Shown here piece after piece: positions 4,204-7,561 of a stretch of DNA of 7,561 nt. Made by a program: the position numbers and the translations under genes. How positions within the stretch are numbered: position 1 is the first letter of the stretch; each line of letters begins with the position of its first letter. This DNA is from Calditrichota bacterium (GTDB lineage: Bacteria > Calditrichota > Calditrichia > RBG-13-44-9 > J075): contig JAJRYW010000690.1 in NCBI GenBank assembly GCA_024275555.1, forward strand, positions 1-7,561, in the 5' to 3' direction. The notes under the pieces are model-generated. The model was given only the letters and a program-made list of their open reading frames with translations. It was not told the DNA's origin and made no database searches.

Positions 4204-6399
4204 TTACTCGCCTTTGCCTAACATCTTCAACATTTGCTTGATATCGTTTGTGGGCAACTCGCATGCATAGTTCTTGCACACATAAGCGGTGGCCAGATTG
4301 TTCAATGGCTTCATCGCGGCAACAAACCCGGCCAGGCCGGCAATAGGTGGATGTTCCTCCAGCGGCCGATAGAGCAAAATTTTATTGGGCAAGAACAGTT
4401 GCTGAATCGCTCCAATCATTTGTTGGGTGGCGGCGCCGGCCCGGTTTCCGGTAATAACCACCTCATAACTGGGCCCCAGGCCGTAATCCAACCCCATCAT
4501 CAGCATGGTGTATCCGGCGGGATAGCGCTGCACCTGGTAAGCAAAGGTGTTGCCAATTTGGGCCGCCATCGTTTCCAGTTGACTATCACCCAGGATACGG
4601 CCCAGGCGGAGCAGATTGAGCATGGCTGTGGAATTTCCCGAGGGCGCGGCGCCGTCATAAATTTCTTTCCGGCGCACCAGCAGGCCTTCGGCGTCGTCGG
4701 CGGTAAAGTAAAAACCCTTGCCGGTTTTGTCCCAAAAGTGGGTCGTTAATACATTGTTTAACTCTTGGGCGGCCTGCAAATACTTTATATCGAATCCGGC
4801 CTCGTAGAGTTCCAGGAGTCCCCAAATCAAAAAGGCGTAGTCATCCAGGTAGCCGCTAATCGCCGTATGCCCATCCCGGTAGCGATGCAGCAGGCGCCCC
4901 TCTTTGTCGCGCATGGTGGCCAGCAGAAAATCGGCAGACTTTTCCGCCGCGGCCAGGTACGCCGGGCTATCAAACGCCTGGGCGGCTTTGCTGAGCGCTG
5001 CAATCATCAGGCCGTTCCAGTCGGTGAGAACTTTATCATCTTTGAGCGGATGGATTCGTTTCTCGCGCTCGGCAAACAATTTTCCCCGAATCTTCTCCAG
5101 GCGCCGGTTCAGCTCTGCTTCGCTTAATCCGAATTCTGTTGCCCACTCGGAAAAAAGTTTATTTAAATAGGGAATGCTGGCGCCGGTTTTTTGCCGGGTA
5201 GCCTCATCGGTAAAATTGCCGTTTTTGCGGATGTTGTACACCTGCACAAACAGTTGGGTCTCTTCAGGGGAGAGAATTTTTTGCAGTTCCTCGATGGTCC
5301 AGAGATAAAATTTGCCCTCTTCCCCATCCGAATCGGCGTCTTCGGCGGAGTAAAATCCACCTTCTTGCGAACTCATATCGCGCAGCACGTAGCTAAATAT
5401 CTCCTCTGCGGTGCGCCGGTAAAGCGCTTTTCCGGTCAATTGGTACGCCTCGGTATAAGCCATGGCGTTGATAGCCTGATCGTAGAGCATCTTTTCAAAA
5501 TGGGGCGTCAGCCACTCCGCATCGGTGGAATAGCGATGAAAACCAAATCCGATATGATCATAAACGCCGCCTTTACGCATTTCGGTTAAAGTCTTTTCGA
5601 CCATTTCCAGCGCGTGGGCGTCCCCGTGACGCTGGTAATACCTCATCAAGAACATCAGGGTATGTGCGGTAGGAAATTTGGGGCGTTCTCCAAAACCGCC
5701 GTTTTTACGGTCGAAGCGTTGCGCTAATTGAGTGTAGGCGGTGTCCAGAATACTCGGGGTAAGATTCTCGCCCGTCCCCCCCTGCGATGCTTCGGATAAG
5801 GCGGCGGAAATTTTCTCGGCGGTTTGCATAATATTCTCCCGGTCATCCCGCCAGGCCCGCTGAATTTGCGGGATCAACTCTTTCATTCCATAGCGGTTAA
5901 AGCGGCCGGTTTTAGGAATGTAAGTCGCGGCAAAAAAAGGTACTTTATCCGGGGTCATGATGATGGTCAGCGGCCAGCCGCCGCTCCCGGTGACCATCTG
6001 GCATACGGCCATGTAAACATCATCAATATCCGGGCGCTCTTCCCGGTCTACCTTTATGCTGATAAATGTTTCGTTCATCATCGCCGCCACCAGGGAATCC
6101 TGGAAAGACTCCTGTTCCATAACATGGCACCAGTGGCAGGTGCTGTAGCCAATCGAGAGAAAGATCGGCTTGTCCTGCTCTTTGGCGGCCCGGAAGGCCT
6201 CCTCGCCCCAGGGATACCAATCAACCGGATTATACGCGTGTTGAAGCAGGTAGGGACTCTTTTCATTAATTAAACGATTATGGGGTCTGTCAGACATATT
6301 GCCTTCCCGGTTTTTGGCCTGATCGGAGGTATCGCAGCTAAACAAAACTAAGAGTATTAAAATGGGCGGATAGAGTGAATAGTTTAATATTTTCAGCAT
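4204..6399 (-). CDS. DUF255/YyaL-type thioredoxin-domain protein with lipoprotein-like leader
   Basis: A 731-residue member of the family that includes B. subtilis YyaL and mammalian SPATA20: an N-terminal thioredoxin-like domain joined to an (alpha/alpha)-barrel resembling sugar epimerases and glycosidases. The family opening NRLINEKSPYLLQHAYNPVDWYPW is at residues 41-64. CHWC (88-91) is the redox motif, followed by the conserved DREERPDID (118-126) and GGWPL (140-144). Barrel-domain hallmarks include FHRYSTDAEWLTPHFEKMLYD (288-308), EDADSDGEEGKFYLW (353-367), DWNGLMIAAL (460-469) and YDGAAPSGNS (581-590). The end carries VCKNYACELP with Cys708 and Cys713. Residues 1-22 form a lipoprotein-type signal, ending LFSC with Cys22 and Asp23. 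The family's biochemical role is unsettled. A second start, Met35 at 6297, has a better ribosome binding site and gives 697 residues, close to the usual family length. Cotranscribed with the small membrane protein downstream. Confidence 0.95.
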   Translation of the reverse strand: MLKILNYSLYPPILILLVLFSCDTSDQAKNREGNMSDRPHNRLINEKSPYLLQHAYNPVDWYPWGEEAFRAAKEQDKPIFLSIGYSTCHWCHVMEQESFQDSLVAAMMNETFISIKVDREERPDIDDVYMAVCQMVTGSGGWPLTIIMTPDKVPFFAATYIPKTGRFNRYGMKELIPQIQRAWRDDRENIMQTAEKISAALSEASQGGTGENLTPSILDTAYTQLAQRFDRKNGGFGERPKFPTAHTLMFLMRYYQRHGDAHALEMVEKTLTEMRKGGVYDHIGFGFHRYSTDAEWLTPHFEKMLYDQAINAMAYTEAYQLTGKALYRRTAEEIFSYVLRDMSSQEGGFYSAEDADSDGEEGKFYLWTIEELQKILSPEETQLFVQVYNIRKNGNFTDEATRQKTGASIPYLNKLFSEWATEFGLSEAELNRRLEKIRGKLFAEREKRIHPLKDDKVLTDWNGLMIAALSKAAQAFDSPAYLAAAEKSADFLLATMRDKEGRLLHRYRDGHTAISGYLDDYAFLIWGLLELYEAGFDIKYLQAAQELNNVLTTHFWDKTGKGFYFTADDAEGLLVRRKEIYDGAAPSGNSTAMLNLLRLGRILGDSQLETMAAQIGNTFAYQVQRYPAGYTMLMMGLDYGLGPSYEVVITGNRAGAATQQMIGAIQQLFLPNKILLYRPLEEHPPIAGLAGFVAAMKPLNNLATAYVCKNYACELPTNDIKQMLKMLGKGE
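6302..6308 (-). promoter_or_regulatory. Strong internal ribosome binding site for a possible second start of the DUF255 gene
   Basis: On the minus strand GGGAAGG lies four bases before the ATG at 6297 (Met35). The upstream ATG at 6399 has only a weak GGAAA about twelve bases away. The internal start would drop the signal sequence and give a cytosolic protein starting MSDRPHNRLINEKSPY, the typical family beginning. Confidence 0.5.
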
Positions 6400-6456
6400 T
6401 GTTAGATTGTTTTCCGATATAAGAGGTGTGTGACTTTATCACCAACAAATTCGGCG

Positions 6457-6487
6457 ATAATAAAATTGCGCTACTTAAGGTAGACAA
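6457..6487 (-). promoter_or_regulatory. Candidate promoter for the DUF255 operon
   Basis: Read on the minus strand, TTGTCT (6487-6482) is a four-of-six match to the -35 consensus. TATTAT (6462-6457) is a five-of-six match to the -10, with a 19-base spacer; shifting to TTTATT gives 17 bases with a poorer -10. It lies 58 bases before the ATG at 6399. AT-rich sequence makes chance matches likely. Confidence 0.3.
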
Positions 6488-6522
6488 ATATCCCAGCGAC
6501 TGCAAGATTCTATTCCTTTGGT

Positions 6523-6550
6523 TTGAAAACGACCCGGGATTTTTTAAATT
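6523..6550 (+). promoter_or_regulatory. Candidate promoter for the methyltransferase-rmlA operon
   Basis: TTGAAA (6523-6528) matches the -35 consensus at five of six positions. TAAATT (6545-6550) matches the -10 at four of six, with a 16-base spacer. Transcription would start near 6557, too close to the ATG at 6566 for a normal leader but compatible with a start at 6623. Confidence 0.35.
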
Positions 6551-6622
6551 AGCCATTCAATTAAGATGATGATCGCATCCGCAAATTACAGCAAGATAGA
6601 ACCTGCCAAGAAAAAAAGCATC

Positions 6623-7222
6623 ATGGAAGCAGACCGGATTAAATGGAACCACAAGTACCGGGAAATGCCGCCCCGCCAACAAGTATCCCCGCTTTTGCAA
6701 GATTTTGTTGGCCGGGCCCGGAAAGGCCGGGCCCTGGATATTGCCTGCGGCGGCGGCCGCCATGCCGTCTTTCTTGCCGGGCAGGGTTTCGAGGTCGATG
6801 CGGTGGATATCTCCGAGGTGGGCCTGGCCTACCTGCAAAACCGTTCTCCCAAAATTCACCCGATTCCGGCGGATTTGGATGAGTACCGGATTCCCCGGGG
6901 GAAGTACGATCTTATTATCAATTTCAATTTCCTGCTGCGGCGGCTCTACCCGCAAATTATCGCCGGGCTGAAACCCGGCGGTATGGTGATTTTCCAAACC
7001 TATCTGCGTGAAGAGAATCAACCGCTCCGGGCGCCGCACCACGAGGATTATCTGCTTAAGCCGAACGAACTTCCGGAAGCGTTCCGGGCCCTGCGAATTA
7101 TTTATTACCGGGAGGAAAAGATTATCGGCGCCGGGGCTAAATACCCGCAGTTTGCCAGCCTTGTGGCGATTAAAGAAATCGCCCGGTCCATACAAAGTGA
7201 ACCTATGGAGGAATCAACGTGA
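6623..7222 (+). CDS. SAM-dependent class I methyltransferase, TehB-like
   Basis: A 199-residue cytosolic Rossmann-fold methyltransferase. Motif I is ALDIACGGGRHAVFLA (residues 37-52), where the glycine loop binds S-adenosylmethionine. The acidic residue ending strand 2 is Asp62 in VDAVDIS, and the strand 4 region reads YDLIINFNFLLRRL. KPGGMVIFQTY follows as the usual post-motif segment. The layout and length fit the small TehB-like group, whose members methylate small molecules such as tellurite or thiopurines; the substrate here is unknown. The start at 6623 begins MEADRIKWNHKY, as family members often do. An in-frame ATG at 6566 would add 19 residues with no recognisable conservation, and neither start has a strong ribosome binding site. 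Its stop overlaps the start of rmlA by two bases, so they form an operon. Confidence 0.88.
   Translation: MEADRIKWNHKYREMPPRQQVSPLLQDFVGRARKGRALDIACGGGRHAVFLAGQGFEVDAVDISEVGLAYLQNRSPKIHPIPADLDEYRIPRGKYDLIINFNFLLRRLYPQIIAGLKPGGMVIFQTYLREENQPLRAPHHEDYLLKPNELPEAFRALRIIYYREEKIIGAGAKYPQFASLVAIKEIARSIQSEPMEEST
7207..7211 (+). promoter_or_regulatory. Ribosome binding site supporting the GTG start of rmlA
   Basis: GGAGG inside the end of the methyltransferase gene lies seven bases before GTG at 7219. It supports this non-ATG start, which puts the RmlA nucleotide-binding signature at the expected distance from the N terminus. Confidence 0.75.
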
Positions 7223-7561
7223 AAGGAATTATTCTTGCCGGAGGGGCGGGCACTCGCCTCTACCCGATTACCCGCGTCGTCAGCAAACAGTTGCTGCCCG
7301 TCTATGATAAACCGATGATCTATTATCCCCTGTCAGTGCTCATGCTGGCCGGCATCCGCGATATCCTGATCATCTCTACCCCGGAAGATTTACCGCGCTT
7401 TCGCACGCTGCTGGGAGACGGCAGCGAGTTGGGCGTCTCATTCAGTTACATCGAACAACCGCGCCCGGAAGGATTGGCGCAGGCGTTCATCCTGGGAAAA
7501 AAGTTTATCGGCAATGACACCGTCTGCCTGATTTTAGGGGATAACATTTTCTTCGGGCACA
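7219..7561 (+). CDS. rmlA: Glucose-1-phosphate thymidylyltransferase, 3' partial
   Basis: Converts glucose-1-phosphate and dTTP to dTDP-glucose and pyrophosphate, the first step to dTDP-L-rhamnose and other deoxysugars for lipopolysaccharide or exopolysaccharide (also called rfbA). The first 114 residues are visible before the window ends. MKGIILAGGAGTRLYPIT holds the nucleotide-binding loop, followed by SKQLLPVYDKPMIYYPLSVLMLAGI, a hallmark of RmlA rather than GalU or GlgC. EQPRPEGLAQAF near residue 80 and the metal-binding GDNIFFG near 110 are also present. Full-length proteins are about 290 residues, so roughly 60% is beyond the edge. The GTG start overlaps the upstream stop (GTGA), implying translational coupling with the methyltransferase. 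Other rml genes may follow outside the window. Confidence 0.96.
   Translation, partial: MKGIILAGGAGTRLYPITRVVSKQLLPVYDKPMIYYPLSVLMLAGIRDILIISTPEDLPRFRTLLGDGSELGVSFSYIEQPRPEGLAQAFILGKKFIGNDTVCLILGDNIFFGH

Noticed and set aside
4234..6273. Several plus-strand open frames antisense to the DUF255 gene
   Set aside because: The minus-strand frame is a complete, strongly conserved 731-residue protein; the opposite frames are GC-driven shadows without motifs.
6338..6556. 72-residue minus-strand open frame upstream of the DUF255 gene
   Set aside because: It overlaps the DUF255 start in another frame, has no ribosome binding site or recognisable family, and covers the likely promoter region.
6557..7195. 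212-residue open frame antisense to the methyltransferase
   Set aside because: It mirrors a gene with intact methyltransferase motifs on the other strand and has no recognisable domain of its own.

Overview
This 7.56-kb window is bacterial chromosomal sequence of about 50% GC. It carries seven convincing protein genes and two intergenic regions filled with repeats. No rRNA, tRNA, CRISPR array, transposase or phage gene is visible. The lineage cannot be fixed from the window alone. A plant/cyanobacterial-style GlgC, a DUF255 protein with a lipoprotein-type leader, small haem-copper-oxidase-like membrane proteins and abundant palindromic repeats would fit an environmental Gram-negative bacterium, perhaps of the FCB group (Calditrichota, Ignavibacteriota or KSB1-like). 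That placement is a low-confidence inference.

Layout. Bases 1-1251 (+) hold glucose-1-phosphate adenylyltransferase (GlgC), missing its first residues at the window edge. A patatin-like phospholipase follows after 28 bp (1280-2218, +). Bases 2219-2541 contain palindromes: a REPIN-like inverted pair of hairpins and a 51/52-bp direct repeat whose units carry two small hairpins and a T-run. Next come two adjacent, mutually paralogous four-helix membrane proteins (2542-2961 and 2971-3384, +) resembling a fragment of haem-copper oxidase subunit I. Bases 3385-3995 lie between convergent genes and hold a gapless 172-bp tandem array of MITE-like palindromic elements. A two-gene minus-strand operon follows: a DUF255/YyaL-type thioredoxin-domain protein (6399-4204) and a 67-residue two-helix membrane protein (4199-3996). 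A divergent intergenic region with candidate promoters (6400-6622) separates it from a TehB-like SAM methyltransferase (6623-7222, +), whose stop overlaps the start of glucose-1-phosphate thymidylyltransferase (RmlA/RfbA, 7219 to the window end, +).

How the genes work together. GlgC makes ADP-glucose for glycogen and RmlA makes dTDP-glucose for surface polysaccharide. Both ends of the window therefore carry sugar-nucleotide enzymes of the same fold, but there is no sign that they form one pathway. The phospholipase is probably cotranscribed with glgC for reasons the sequence does not explain. The most unusual items are the paralogous haem-copper-oxidase-like pair, the two repeat families, and the two competing starts of the DUF255 protein, one predicting a lipoprotein and the other a cytosolic protein. 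No convincing new defence or mobile system was found.
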